DNA of 64,000 bases from Mycobacteriaceae bacterium (GTDB lineage: Bacteria; Actinomycetota; Actinomycetes; Mycobacteriales; Mycobacteriaceae), in assembly GCA_019749805.1 (NCBI GenBank), contig JAIEPH010000002.1, positions 1-64,000 of the forward strand, written 5' to 3'. Below are positions 19,100-26,790 of this stretch, piece by piece (the stretch's first letter is position 1; every line of letters begins with the position of its first letter). The notes under the pieces are model-generated. The model saw only the letters and a program-made list of their open reading frames with translations, did no database searches and was not told the origin of the DNA. Made by a program: the position numbers and the translations under genes.

Positions 19100-19756
19100 T
19101 TAGCAGGTGCTGGAGTGAATCTTTTCCAGCAGTGCCGTATCGGCTGTCTGCGTCGCGTCGGGGCGCAGGCTGGCGAGTACGGCGTCGATGTCGTCGCTGT
19201 GGCTCAGTTCGGTGAACTCGGTGCCGATCGCCAGGTCGACGGTGTCGTCGGTGCGCTCGTCTTCGAACAGTTCGGTGCACGGGGCGACGAGCCAGACGGC
19301 GGCCGCGGCCGCCCGGCCTGAAGACCCGAACCGAATCTGGCCCTGGCATGTCAGTCGGGCGCTCGCATACACGGCGTCGTTGGCCGCCGTCGGCTCGGCG
19401 AAGCCCTGATCGCGAAGTGCGCCGGCCACCTCGGCGGCCTGGCCGCCCTGCCCGCTCGCATTGAGCACCCTGATCTTGGTGTCGGCGAGCTTGGCCGGGG
19501 TGACGTCGACCATCTCGCTACGGGTGATCTGCTGGCCGAGCGCCGGCGGCGGGTTGTTCGCGTCGGTCGGCGGCGGCGGGGGATTGCACGCGGCGGTCTC
19601 CTCCACCGCGACCGGCTGGTTCAGGGCGATGACCCAGATCGTCAGCGTCACGACGGACAGGGCGACGAACGCCAGGATGCCCGGCAGGTAATTGCGCCGC
19701 CGGAATGGGCGGCCATGCTTGTCGAATGCCGTACCCTCGGTGATTTGCGCGACCAC
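19100..19756 (-). CDS. cei: Envelope integrity protein Cei (LytR C-terminal domain)
   Basis: A 218-residue single-pass membrane protein. A short basic cytoplasmic start is followed by a helix at about 25-47, a proline-rich linker (CNPPPPP) and a LytR C-terminal domain (about 88-165, beginning with IRVLNASGQGGQA). In M. tuberculosis the homologue Rv2700 is needed for envelope integrity and antibiotic tolerance. It starts with GTG at 19756; a TAGAGT box 6 nt upstream suggests a leaderless message. A CRP site lies 54 bp upstream. Confidence 0.9.
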   Translation of the reverse strand: MVAQITEGTAFDKHGRPFRRRNYLPGILAFVALSVVTLTIWVIALNQPVAVEETAACNPPPPPTDANNPPPALGQQITRSEMVDVTPAKLADTKIRVLNASGQGGQAAEVAGALRDQGFAEPTAANDAVYASARLTCQGQIRFGSSGRAAAAAVWLVAPCTELFEDERTDDTVDLAIGTEFTELSHSDDIDAVLASLRPDATQTADTALLEKIHSSTC

Positions 19757-19762
19757 GAGAGC

Positions 19763-19768
19763 ACTCTA
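19763..19768 (-). promoter_or_regulatory. -10 box of a leaderless promoter (cei)
   Basis: TAGAGT on the minus strand lies 6 nt before the GTG at 19756. Confidence 0.5.
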
Positions 19769-19809
19769 GAGGTCCCGTCGCTGCGACCTGAAGGTGGCGT
19801 CCAAGAGAC

Positions 19810-19825
19810 TGTGACGTAAATCACA
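19810..19825. promoter_or_regulatory. CRP (cAMP receptor protein) site
   Basis: TGTGA-CGTAAA-TCACA is a perfect CRP consensus palindrome, extended by a matching C/G pair on each side. It lies 54 bp before the cei start and 96 bp before the DUF4193 gene, so it could act on either. In M. tuberculosis the same intergenic region is, to my recollection, part of the Rv3676 (CRP) regulon. Confidence 0.8.
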
Positions 19826-19920
19826 GTGCAACGTGTTTCATTCCGGGCACGAATCATTTGGTGGATGCGTTCGACGCTGGTACAAAGCACTGCTGCAAGG
19901 TTTGATGGAGGGGACAGGAA

Positions 19921-20223
19921 ATGGCTACCGATTACGACGCCCCGCGGCGTACCGAAACCGATGACGTTTCGGAAGATTCGCTGGAGGAGCTGAAGGCGCG
20001 GCGTAACGAGGCCCAGTCCGCCGTTGTTGACGTCGACGAGTCCGAATCCGCCGAATCATTCGAACTGCCCGGTGCCGATCTGTCCGGCGAGGAGTTGTCG
20101 GTTCGCGTCGTCCCTAAGCAAGCCGACGAGTTCACCTGCTCGAGCTGCTTCCTTGTCCATCACCGCAGTCGGCTCGCCAGCGAGAAGAACGGCGTGATGA
20201 TCTGCACCGATTGCGCCGCCTGA
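19921..20223 (+). CDS. DUF4193 protein (Rv2699c family)
   Basis: A 100-residue acidic cytoplasmic protein, universal in Actinobacteria near dut and sigA. The first 70 residues are rich in Asp/Glu; the C-terminus has four cysteines, CSSC near 76-79 and CTDC near 95-98, which form a likely zinc ribbon. Function unknown. An RBS GGAGGGGACAGGAA precedes the ATG. A CRP palindrome lies upstream. Confidence 0.9.
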   Translation: MATDYDAPRRTETDDVSEDSLEELKARRNEAQSAVVDVDESESAESFELPGADLSGEELSVRVVPKQADEFTCSSCFLVHHRSRLASEKNGVMICTDCAA

Positions 20224-20230
20224 CGGGGCT

Positions 20231-20710
20231 TCAGGAACTGCGCAGGGCCGCCAGCACTCGCTCGGGGTGGCGAGAACTCACCAGCCAATACGGCGTCGGA
20301 TCATCGGGATCATCGAGAACCAACAGAACCATGGGGCCTACCCACGCCTTGTGCACGACGTAGGCGGCCGGGTCCAGTTGACGGCCCAGAGCCGCGGATT
20401 TCGCGCTGCGCGGAACTTCGGCAGACCTGGAGACGACGCCGACGGGTAGGTGAGCGTCACCGACCCACAGCTCGGTTTCGCCTTCACCGGCTACTACGCG
20501 CAGTTGCGTGCTGCCCAACATCAACAGCGCCACCGCTGCGACCGGCAGCAATATGGCGTAGGGCAGCCATACGGGTATTGCGGGCACACCTTGGTTGACC
20601 TCGAGCGCGATCAGCGCCGCCAATCCCAGGCCGGGCAGCCACCACCACCACGGCACCACCAGCCGTTCGCGGTAGCGAACGGTTTGGGACGTGGCGCGCG
20701 TGTCGGACAC
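20231..20710 (-). CDS. DUF3093 membrane protein (Rv2698 family)
   Basis: A 159-residue protein with two predicted helices (about 20-38 and 44-64) and a C-terminal soluble domain carrying the family's [27 protein letters not shown] block. Function unknown. It begins with GTG at 20710, 25 bp from the divergent dut start; both genes have TANNNT boxes that overlap each other. It converges with the DUF4193 gene, 7 bp away. Confidence 0.85.
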   Translation of the reverse strand: MSDTRATSQTVRYRERLVVPWWWWLPGLGLAALIALEVNQGVPAIPVWLPYAILLPVAAVALLMLGSTQLRVVAGEGETELWVGDAHLPVGVVSRSAEVPRSAKSAALGRQLDPAAYVVHKAWVGPMVLLVLDDPDDPTPYWLVSSRHPERVLAALRSS

Positions 20711-20717
20711 GCGGCCA

Positions 20718-20727
20718 AGAGTAATCT
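20718..20727. promoter_or_regulatory. Overlapping divergent -10 boxes (dut and DUF3093 gene)
   Basis: On the plus strand TAATCT (20722-20727) lies 8 nt before the dut GTG. On the minus strand TACTCT (20718-20723) lies 7 nt before the DUF3093 GTG. The boxes share two base pairs, so the two polymerases could not bind at once. Both genes would make leaderless messages. Confidence 0.55.
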
Positions 20728-20735
20728 GTGACGTC

Positions 20736-21200
20736 GTGTCCACCACTCTCGCGGTCGTGCGCCTGGACCCCGATCTGCCCATGCCGAGTCGTGCCCATGA
20801 GGGCGACGCGGGTGTGGATCTGTACAGCGCCATCGACGTCGAACTGGGTCCCGGTCAGCGTGCGCTCGTGCCGACCGGCATCGCCGTCGCCATCCCGCAC
20901 GGAATGGTCGGACTGATTCATCCGCGCTCGGGTTTGGCTGCCCGCGTTGGACTTTCGATCGTGAACAGCCCCGGCACCGTCGACGCCGGATACCGCGGCG
21001 AGATCAAGGTGTCACTGATCAATCTCGACCCTGCCGAACCCATCGTCGTACATCGCGCAGACCGGATCGCACAGCTTTTGGTTCAGCGAGTCGAACTGCC
21101 CGATCTGGTCGAGGTGACGTCTTTCGACGAGGCTGGTTTGGCAGACACTTCCCGTGGTGACGGTGGCCACGGTTCCTCCGGCGGACATGCGAGTTTGTGA
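20736..21200 (+). CDS. dut: dUTP diphosphatase Dut
   Basis: A 154-residue trimeric dUTPase, exactly the length of the M. tuberculosis enzyme. All five motifs are visible: AGVDLYSA (about 23-30), PRSGLA (about 63-68), [13 protein letters not shown] (about 78-90), RIAQLLVQR and the C-terminal [12 protein letters not shown] arm that closes over the nucleotide. It removes dUTP and makes dUMP for thymidylate. The DUF3710 gene follows after 1 bp in the same operon. Confidence 0.97.
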   Translation: MSTTLAVVRLDPDLPMPSRAHEGDAGVDLYSAIDVELGPGQRALVPTGIAVAIPHGMVGLIHPRSGLAARVGLSIVNSPGTVDAGYRGEIKVSLINLDPAEPIVVHRADRIAQLLVQRVELPDLVEVTSFDEAGLADTSRGDGGHGSSGGHASL

Positions 21201-21201
21201 A

Positions 21202-21951
21202 ATGGCATTTGGTAGGCAAAAAGACGACATGAGTGACAGCGGCGATGAGGTCAGCTCGGTGACCGAAACCGACGACGAGCCGGATGGACCGTTCGACATC
21301 GACGACTTCGAAGACCCGGCGGTCGCGGCGGAAGGACGTCTGGACCTGGGCTCGGTGCTGATTCCGCTGCCCGAGGCCGGCCAGGTGCAGGTGGAGCTCA
21401 CTCCGCAGGGTGTGCCCAGTGCGGTGTGGGTCGTCACGCCCAACGGCCGGTTCACCGTCGCCGCCTACGCTGCCCCGAAATCCGCCGGTCTGTGGCGTGA
21501 GGTGGCCGGTGAATTGGCGGAATCGCTGCGCAAGGACGCCGCGCAGGTGTCGATCAAGGACGGCCGGTGGGGCCGCGAGGTCGTCGGTGCGGCATCGGGT
21601 CCGCAGGGGGCCGGCGTCGTGCGGTTCATCGGCATCGACGGTTATCGCTGGATGATCCGGTGCGTCGTCAACGGGCCGGAGGAGAACGCCGAGGCACTGG
21701 CGAAGCAGGCGCGAGACGCCCTGGCCGACACGGTGGTTCGCCGCGGCGATACCCCGCTACCGGTGCGCACCCCGCTGCCCGTCGAGCTGCCCGAACCGAT
21801 GGCGAACCAGTTGCGCGCAGCCGCCGAACAGGCCGCGGCTCAGCAGGCGCAGCAGGCCGGCGCGCAACCGCCCGAGGCGCCGACGCCGGCCGCGCGCCGC
21901 AGCGAGCAGGGTTCTGCCATGCAGCAGTTGCGGACCATCACCGGCGGCTAG
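21202..21951 (+). CDS. DUF3710 protein (Rv2696c family)
   Basis: A 249-residue cytoplasmic protein of the actinobacterial DUF3710 family, always next to dut. After an acidic N-terminal 45 residues the core runs from RLDLGSVLIPLP to about 190; the tail is a low-complexity Ala/Gln/Pro stretch (about 205-240). Function unknown. The ATG at 21202 is 1 bp past the dut stop, so translation is coupled. Confidence 0.88.
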   Translation: MAFGRQKDDMSDSGDEVSSVTETDDEPDGPFDIDDFEDPAVAAEGRLDLGSVLIPLPEAGQVQVELTPQGVPSAVWVVTPNGRFTVAAYAAPKSAGLWREVAGELAESLRKDAAQVSIKDGRWGREVVGAASGPQGAGVVRFIGIDGYRWMIRCVVNGPEENAEALAKQARDALADTVVRRGDTPLPVRTPLPVELPEPMANQLRAAAEQAAAQQAQQAGAQPPEAPTPAARRSEQGSAMQQLRTITGG

Positions 21952-22002
21952 CGAATTCGGCGCGTTAACCGACCGTGGCGGTGCATTTGCGCGCCCGATT
22001 CG
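21952..22002. terminator. Possible bidirectional terminator
   Basis: CGAATTCGGCGCG (21952-21964) and CGCGCCCGATTCG (21990-22002) are complementary at 11 of 13 positions around a 25-nt loop that holds a shorter ACCG/CGGT pairing. It fills the gap between the convergent DUF3710 and hydrolase genes. Confidence 0.4.
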
Positions 22003-22009
22003 CAAAGAA

Positions 22010-22708
22010 TCACGCCTCTAGAAGCGCGGACACGCAGGCAGCGCCCAGCACCGCGGGGTCGGCGCCCAACTCTTCGAGCGTGACCGTGTGCAACGACGCG
22101 CGCGGAGCCGCCGTCATCCATTCGACGCCCACCTCGACGGGGTGCACTGGATCGTCCGTCGCCGCGGCGATCCCCATCGGGACCGCCAGCTTCTCCAACT
22201 CGATGCACGTCGGGGCGACGTAGGCCGCCGCGGCGTCCATCGCGTCGGGCAGCGCGGGCCACTGGCCGACCCACGACCGGGTCAACTCGTCGGCCAGCCA
22301 CCGCGGGCTGTTCTCGCGCATCTGTGCGGTGGCCGAGGCCAGCCCGTCGCGCCGCAGCACACTCGCGGAATAGCGTGCAGCTATCGCCGCCGGAGCCGTG
22401 TCGGGGGCGCCCGTCCAGGCCGGCAGGGCGGCGAGGACCGCTACCGCGCGGCCGGGATGAGCAAGCGCCCACGCGGCGGCGACCGCGGCGCCGATGGACA
22501 CTCCGCCGACGGCGATCGGGGCCGTGCGCGCCGCGTTGTCCAACGCCTCGCGGTACCCGTCGACCAACCGCTGCGGTTGGGGCTTGGGGGTGACTACGAC
22601 TGCGCCCTCGCCGTGCAGGGCATCCGAGAACGCCCGGTAGACGAAGTCGTCATCGGATCCGGTGCCGGGCAGCAGTACCGTCGTGACGCCGCGGAGAATG
22701 ACGCTCAT
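22010..22708 (-). CDS. Alpha/beta hydrolase (Rv2695 family)
   Basis: A 232-residue small alpha/beta hydrolase. It has a TTVLLPGTGSDDDFVYR start, a nucleophile elbow GGVSIGAA with serine near 91, and a plausible aspartate in the ATDDPVHP loop. No clear catalytic histidine follows in a GH motif; ASLHTV near 205 is the candidate. Substrate unknown. The start at 22708 matches relatives in length; the frame is open 83 codons further without conserved sequence. Confidence 0.8.
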   Translation of the reverse strand: MSVILRGVTTVLLPGTGSDDDFVYRAFSDALHGEGAVVVTPKPQPQRLVDGYREALDNAARTAPIAVGGVSIGAAVAAAWALAHPGRAVAVLAALPAWTGAPDTAPAAIAARYSASVLRRDGLASATAQMRENSPRWLADELTRSWVGQWPALPDAMDAAAAYVAPTCIELEKLAVPMGIAAATDDPVHPVEVGVEWMTAAPRASLHTVTLEELGADPAVLGAACVSALLEA

Positions 22709-22844
22709 CACACGATCGTGCCCTGCGAACTGCCTGATCGGCGCGTCGCCCCGCCCTGCGTGGCAGATCGGAACCAAGAGGTCTACCGTGGCGTTGTTCA
22801 GGGTATAGATCAACGGTAGATCTGCAGAACGTTCAGGAGAGGCC

Positions 22845-23216
22845 ATGGCTACGGCCGAAGGGTATCTACGCCGACTGACCCGGCGGCTGACTGAAGCCCC
22901 GGAACAGCTCGACGTCGAAGAGCTGAGTGACGAAGCGGCCAACACCGGCGCCTCCAAAGCGATCGACTGTCAACGCGGCCAGGAAGTCACGATGATCGGC
23001 ACCCTGCGCAGCGTCGAATGCAACGGCAAAGGCTGCGCGGGCGGTGTCAAAGCCGAACTGTTCGACGGCACCGACACCGTGATGCTGCTCTGGCTCGGCC
23101 AGCGTCGGATCCCCGGCATCGAATCGGGTCGCACTCTCAAGGTCCACGGTCGGGTCGGCAAATTGGACAACGGCTCCAAGGCGATCTACAACCCGCACTA
23201 CGAGATCCAAAAGTGA
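22845..23216 (+). CDS. OB-fold nucleic-acid-binding protein (Rv2694c family)
   Basis: A 123-residue protein with a short helical start and an OB-fold core from about 44 to 120 (VTMIGTLRSV, VMLLWLGQRRIPGI, LKVHGRVGK). The fold resembles tRNA/anticodon-binding or RecG wedge domains. Function unknown. A GGAGAGG site precedes the ATG. The stop overlaps the DUF3159 start by 4 bp (GTGA), so the pair is an operon. Confidence 0.85.
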   Translation: MATAEGYLRRLTRRLTEAPEQLDVEELSDEAANTGASKAIDCQRGQEVTMIGTLRSVECNGKGCAGGVKAELFDGTDTVMLLWLGQRRIPGIESGRTLKVHGRVGKLDNGSKAIYNPHYEIQK

Positions 23217-23920
23217 GTCACCCCGGAACCGAACCGGGGAAGCGTTCCAGCAAGGCACACGCCGTCCTCGAGCAAATGGGCGGCGTCAGCGGTCTGATCT
23301 ACTCCTCGCTGCCGGTGGTGGCATTCGTTCCGATGTCCCAATTCTTCGGGCTCCGCGCGGCCGTCTACTCGGCGCTTGGCATCGCCGCCGTCATCCTGGC
23401 GTGGCGGCTGGTGCGGCGCGAGTCGGCCCAGCCGGCGATCTCGGGTTTCATCGGCGTGGGCATTTGCGCCGGAATCGCCTACTTCATGGGTGAGTCCAAA
23501 GGCTATTTCCTACTTGGTATTTGGTCATCGCTGATCTGGGCCTCCGTCTTCGCGCTGTCGGTGTTGATCCGCCGTCCCGTCGTCGGCTACGTCTGGGGCT
23601 GGGTCAACGACCACGACCGCGACTGGCGCAGCGTGCGCAAGGCGGTGCGCGCGTTCGACATCGCGACGATGGTGTGGGTGTTCGTCTTCGCATCCCGCTT
23701 CGTCGTGCAGCACCATCTCTACGACGCCGATCAGACCGGCTGGCTGGGCGTCGCCCGCATCTCGATGGGCTGGCCGCTGACCGCGGTGGCGGCGCTGGTG
23801 ACCTATCTGGCCATTCGGGCGGCACAACGCGCGATTCACGCCGAAGCCCCAGAGGCCGAAGTCCTTCCAGAAGACACGCAGCGCGAGAATCCGGGCGTTA
23901 CGCAGCCGGATGCCCACTGA
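23213..23920 (+). CDS. DUF3159 membrane protein (Rv2693c family)
   Basis: A 235-residue protein with about six predicted transmembrane helices: pairs near 22-65, 72-115, 145-170 and 185-205. DUF3159 proteins are actinobacterial and of unknown role; a membrane channel or transporter is possible. The GTG at 23213 overlaps the stop of the OB-fold gene. The last 11 bp overlap the start of the MFS gene. Confidence 0.85.
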   Translation: MSHPGTEPGKRSSKAHAVLEQMGGVSGLIYSSLPVVAFVPMSQFFGLRAAVYSALGIAAVILAWRLVRRESAQPAISGFIGVGICAGIAYFMGESKGYFLLGIWSSLIWASVFALSVLIRRPVVGYVWGWVNDHDRDWRSVRKAVRAFDIATMVWVFVFASRFVVQHHLYDADQTGWLGVARISMGWPLTAVAALVTYLAIRAAQRAIHAEAPEAEVLPEDTQRENPGVTQPDAH

Positions 23921-25397
23921 CCCTGACGATCCAAGCCCGCGTCGCGCCGACGACACCGATAGAACGCTCGTCGCTGTCGCGGTGCTGGCGTCGTTAGTCG
24001 CATTCCTCGACGGGTCCGTGGTCAACCTGGCGCTGCCCGCCATCGGGCGTGACTTCGGCGGCGGCCTGGCGCTGCAGCAATGGGTGGTGGACGGATATCT
24101 GCTCACCCTCGGCGCCCTGATCCTCGTCGCGGGAGCCATCTCCGACCAGTACGGCCGCCTGGCGGTGTTGCGAACGGGCCTCATGATTTTCGCGGTTTCC
24201 TCGGTGTTGTGTGCATTGGCGCCCACCGGCTGGGTGCTCGCCGCCGCCCGCTGCCTGCAGGGCATCGGTGCGGCGTTCCTGGTGCCCAGTTCGCTCGCGA
24301 TGATCAACGCTCGGTTTTCCGGGGCGGCGCAGGCCCGAGCAATCGGAACCTGGACCGCCTGGACCGGAACGGCTTTCGTGATCGGCCCACTGCTCGGCGG
24401 CGTGTTGGTCGACGCGCTGACCTGGCGGTGGATCTTCGGAGTCAACCTCGTGCCGTTGGTGATCACGCTGTACCTCACGGCCAGATTGCCCTCGGGAGAG
24501 TTCACCGCATCCAGCCGGTCGGCGCGCGTCGACGTCGTCGGAGCCGGGTTGAACGCGGTCGGACTCACAGGCGTGGTGTACGCCCTGATCGAAGGGCAGC
24601 GCTTGGGTTTCTCACATCCCGCGGTCGTCGTCGCCTTGGCGGTCGGAATCGCTTGCCTGATTGCATTCCCGTTGTGGGAGTGGCGAACACCCGATCCGAT
24701 GATGCCGCTGCATATCTTCGCCGCCCGCAATTTCGCGGTCGGAAACCTTGCCACGGTGTTCCTGTACGCCGGCGTCTCACTCGGCATGCTCGTCGTCGGG
24801 CTGTTCCTCCAGGAGACCGCAGGCCTTTCGGCGACGGCGGCAGGACTGGCCACGCTGCCGATCCCGGTGCTGTCGTTCCTGCTGGCCCGCCGCTTCGGCA
24901 CGCTGGCCGGTGCATACGGACCGCGACTGTTCATGGCGTTGGGCCCACTGATCGCGGCGATCGGCTACCTGCTGATGTCCCGGGCGGCTGAGCCGTTCGA
25001 CTTCTGGACGCAGATGCTGCCCGGATTGGTGGTGTTCGGCCTCGGCCTGACGATCACCGTCTCGCCGCTCACGGCGGCGATCCTGGCTGCCGTCGATCCC
25101 GCGCAGAGCGGCATCGGTTCGGCGATCAACAACGCGGTGTCGCGCATCTCGGGGCTGATCGCGATCGCCTTCACAGGCGTGATCATCGGCGGCACAGTCG
25201 ATTTCGCTGGTTTCCGGCAAGGCATGCTGGTGACGGCGGGACTCTTCACGCTCGCCGCGGTGATCTCGGCGGTGGGTATCCGCAACGACGAGGGCGATCT
25301 CGGCCGCGTCTCACCGGAGTCGACGGCACCGTGCTACGACAGGGCGACCCCGCCACCGGCCTACCCGCCGCGTTCGGTCAACGCGCCTCGGGATTGA
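23910..25397 (+). CDS. MFS drug:H+ antiporter, DHA2 (14-TMS) family
   Basis: A 495-residue exporter. Family motifs are visible: LDGSVVNLALPAIGRDF in helix 1 (motif D1), ISDQYGRLAVLRTG (motif A, about 72-85) and WTGTAFVIGPLLGGVL (motif C, about 148-163, the antiporter signature). About 14 helices fit the DHA2 class used for drug and dye efflux. It overlaps the DUF3159 gene by 11 bp upstream and the convergent trkB-like gene by 20 bp at its end. This gene is not in the M. tuberculosis locus as I recall it. Confidence 0.88.
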   Translation: MPTDPDDPSPRRADDTDRTLVAVAVLASLVAFLDGSVVNLALPAIGRDFGGGLALQQWVVDGYLLTLGALILVAGAISDQYGRLAVLRTGLMIFAVSSVLCALAPTGWVLAAARCLQGIGAAFLVPSSLAMINARFSGAAQARAIGTWTAWTGTAFVIGPLLGGVLVDALTWRWIFGVNLVPLVITLYLTARLPSGEFTASSRSARVDVVGAGLNAVGLTGVVYALIEGQRLGFSHPAVVVALAVGIACLIAFPLWEWRTPDPMMPLHIFAARNFAVGNLATVFLYAGVSLGMLVVGLFLQETAGLSATAAGLATLPIPVLSFLLARRFGTLAGAYGPRLFMALGPLIAAIGYLLMSRAAEPFDFWTQMLPGLVVFGLGLTITVSPLTAAILAAVDPAQSGIGSAINNAVSRISGLIAIAFTGVIIGGTVDFAGFRQGMLVTAGLFTLAAVISAVGIRNDEGDLGRVSPESTAPCYDRATPPPAYPPRSVNAPRD

Positions 25398-26043
25398 GCA
25401 GGAGCTCCTGCAGTCGATCCTCGACCTCGGTGACCGCGACGAACAGCAACTCGTCGCCGCCTTCCAGCGGCTCGTCGCCCTCGGGCACGATCACCCGCGG
25501 ACCACGCAGGATCGTCACCAGCGTCGCGTCGCGCGGCAACTCGAGACGCTTGACGGGTTTACCGCCCCACGGCGTGTCGTCGGGCAGGGTGATCTCCACC
25601 AGGTTCGCCTGACCCTTGCGGAACTCCATCAGCCGCACCAGATCGCCGACGGCGACGGCTTCCTCCACCAGCGAGGCCAACATCCGGGGTGTGGACACCG
25701 CGACGTCGACACCCCAACTCTCGTCGAACAGCCACTCGTTGCGTGGGTCGTTGACGCGGGCCACCACCCGCGGTACGGCGAACTCGGTCTTGGCCAGCAG
25801 GCTGACCACCACGTTGACCTTGTCATCGCCGGTCGCGGCGATGACGACGTCGAACTCGTGCAGATTCACCGATTCCAGCACGGTCAGCTCGCACGCATCG
25901 CCCAGGCGCCATTGCGCCGCGGGGATCGCGTCGACGTCGATGTGGCCGGGGTTGCGTTCGAGCAGCGTCACCTCGTGGCTGTCGACCAGCTCTCGGGCGA
26001 TCGAACGTCCGACTGCGCCCGCCCCCGCTATGGCGACCTTCAT
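25378..26043 (-). CDS. ceoC: TrkA-family K+ uptake regulator CeoC/TrkB
   Basis: A 221-residue cytoplasmic protein: an RCK-N Rossmann domain (GAGAVGRSIARELV, about 7-20; DVVIAATGDDKVN, about 65-77) and an RCK-C domain (about 140-215). Such subunits bind NAD(H) and nucleotides and gate a Trk/Ktr K+ channel. No channel subunit is encoded here. It overlaps the upstream trkA-like gene by 4 bp and forms a two-gene operon with it, as in M. tuberculosis Rv2691-Rv2692. Confidence 0.9.
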   Translation of the reverse strand: MKVAIAGAGAVGRSIARELVDSHEVTLLERNPGHIDVDAIPAAQWRLGDACELTVLESVNLHEFDVVIAATGDDKVNVVVSLLAKTEFAVPRVVARVNDPRNEWLFDESWGVDVAVSTPRMLASLVEEAVAVGDLVRLMEFRKGQANLVEITLPDDTPWGGKPVKRLELPRDATLVTILRGPRVIVPEGDEPLEGGDELLFVAVTEVEDRLQELLLNPEAR

Positions 26044-26714
26044 TGCGCCTCGACGTCCTCGCTGGGCGGCAGCGCCGCGATGGCCAGCGCCTCGGCGATG
26101 TGTCCGGCGATGGCGGCCATGAACACCTGATCGCCTGCTTGGACGACGGTCTTGGCGTCGGGCAGGCAGCCCTCGCCGAAGCGGATCAGGAACGCGACTC
26201 GCCCGCCGGTGGCGGTTTCGAGGTCAGTCAGGCGCCGGCCCACCCATTCCTCGTGCAGGGCCAGCTCGGTCACGCCGACGTTGCCCGACGGATCGCGCCA
26301 CTTGGTGGTCTCGGTTTCGCGGGTCAGCACGTTGAGCAGCCGATCGGTCGTCCACGGCACGGTGGCGACGGTGGGAATGCCCAGCCGCTCGTAGACGGCG
26401 GCGCGTTTGGCGTCGTAGATGCGGGCGACCACGCGCTCGACGCTGAACGTCTCGCGGGCCACGCGCGCGGAGATGATGTTGGAGTTGTCGCCGGACGACA
26501 CGGCGGCGAACGCACCGGCGTCCTCGATACCCGCCCGCAGCAGCACGTCGCGGTCGAATCCCATGCCCAGCACCCGCTCGCCCGGGAAGTCCGGGGACAG
26601 CCGGTGAAACGCGGTGCTGTCTCGATCGATGACCGCGACGTCATGGCCGATGCGGGCCAGACTGTCGGACAGCGAAGCGCCGACGCGGCCGCATCCCATC
26701 ACCACTACTCGCAC
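26040..26714 (-). CDS. ceoB: TrkA-family K+ uptake regulator CeoB/TrkA
   Basis: A 224-residue RCK protein, paralogue of the next gene. The Rossmann motif GCGRVGASLSDSLA (about 7-20) and the acidic end of strand 2 (IDRD) indicate NAD(H) binding; the C-terminal RCK-C domain spans about 135-215. It starts with GTG at 26714, with a GGAAGGGA site. The two-gene operon is divergent from the APC permease gene. Confidence 0.9.
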   Translation of the reverse strand: MRVVVMGCGRVGASLSDSLARIGHDVAVIDRDSTAFHRLSPDFPGERVLGMGFDRDVLLRAGIEDAGAFAAVSSGDNSNIISARVARETFSVERVVARIYDAKRAAVYERLGIPTVATVPWTTDRLLNVLTRETETTKWRDPSGNVGVTELALHEEWVGRRLTDLETATGGRVAFLIRFGEGCLPDAKTVVQAGDQVFMAAIAGHIAEALAIAALPPSEDVEAQ

Positions 26715-26776
26715 CTGTTGGTCCCTTCCGGTCGAACCTGCGCACTCGGAACGCTACAACCATTCACCTCTGCGCT

Positions 26777-26782
26777 TACCCT
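26777..26782 (+). promoter_or_regulatory. -10 box of a leaderless promoter (APC permease)
   Basis: TACCCT ends 8 nt before the GTG at 26791, which has no ribosome site. Confidence 0.45.
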
Positions 26783-26790
26783 TGGCACTC

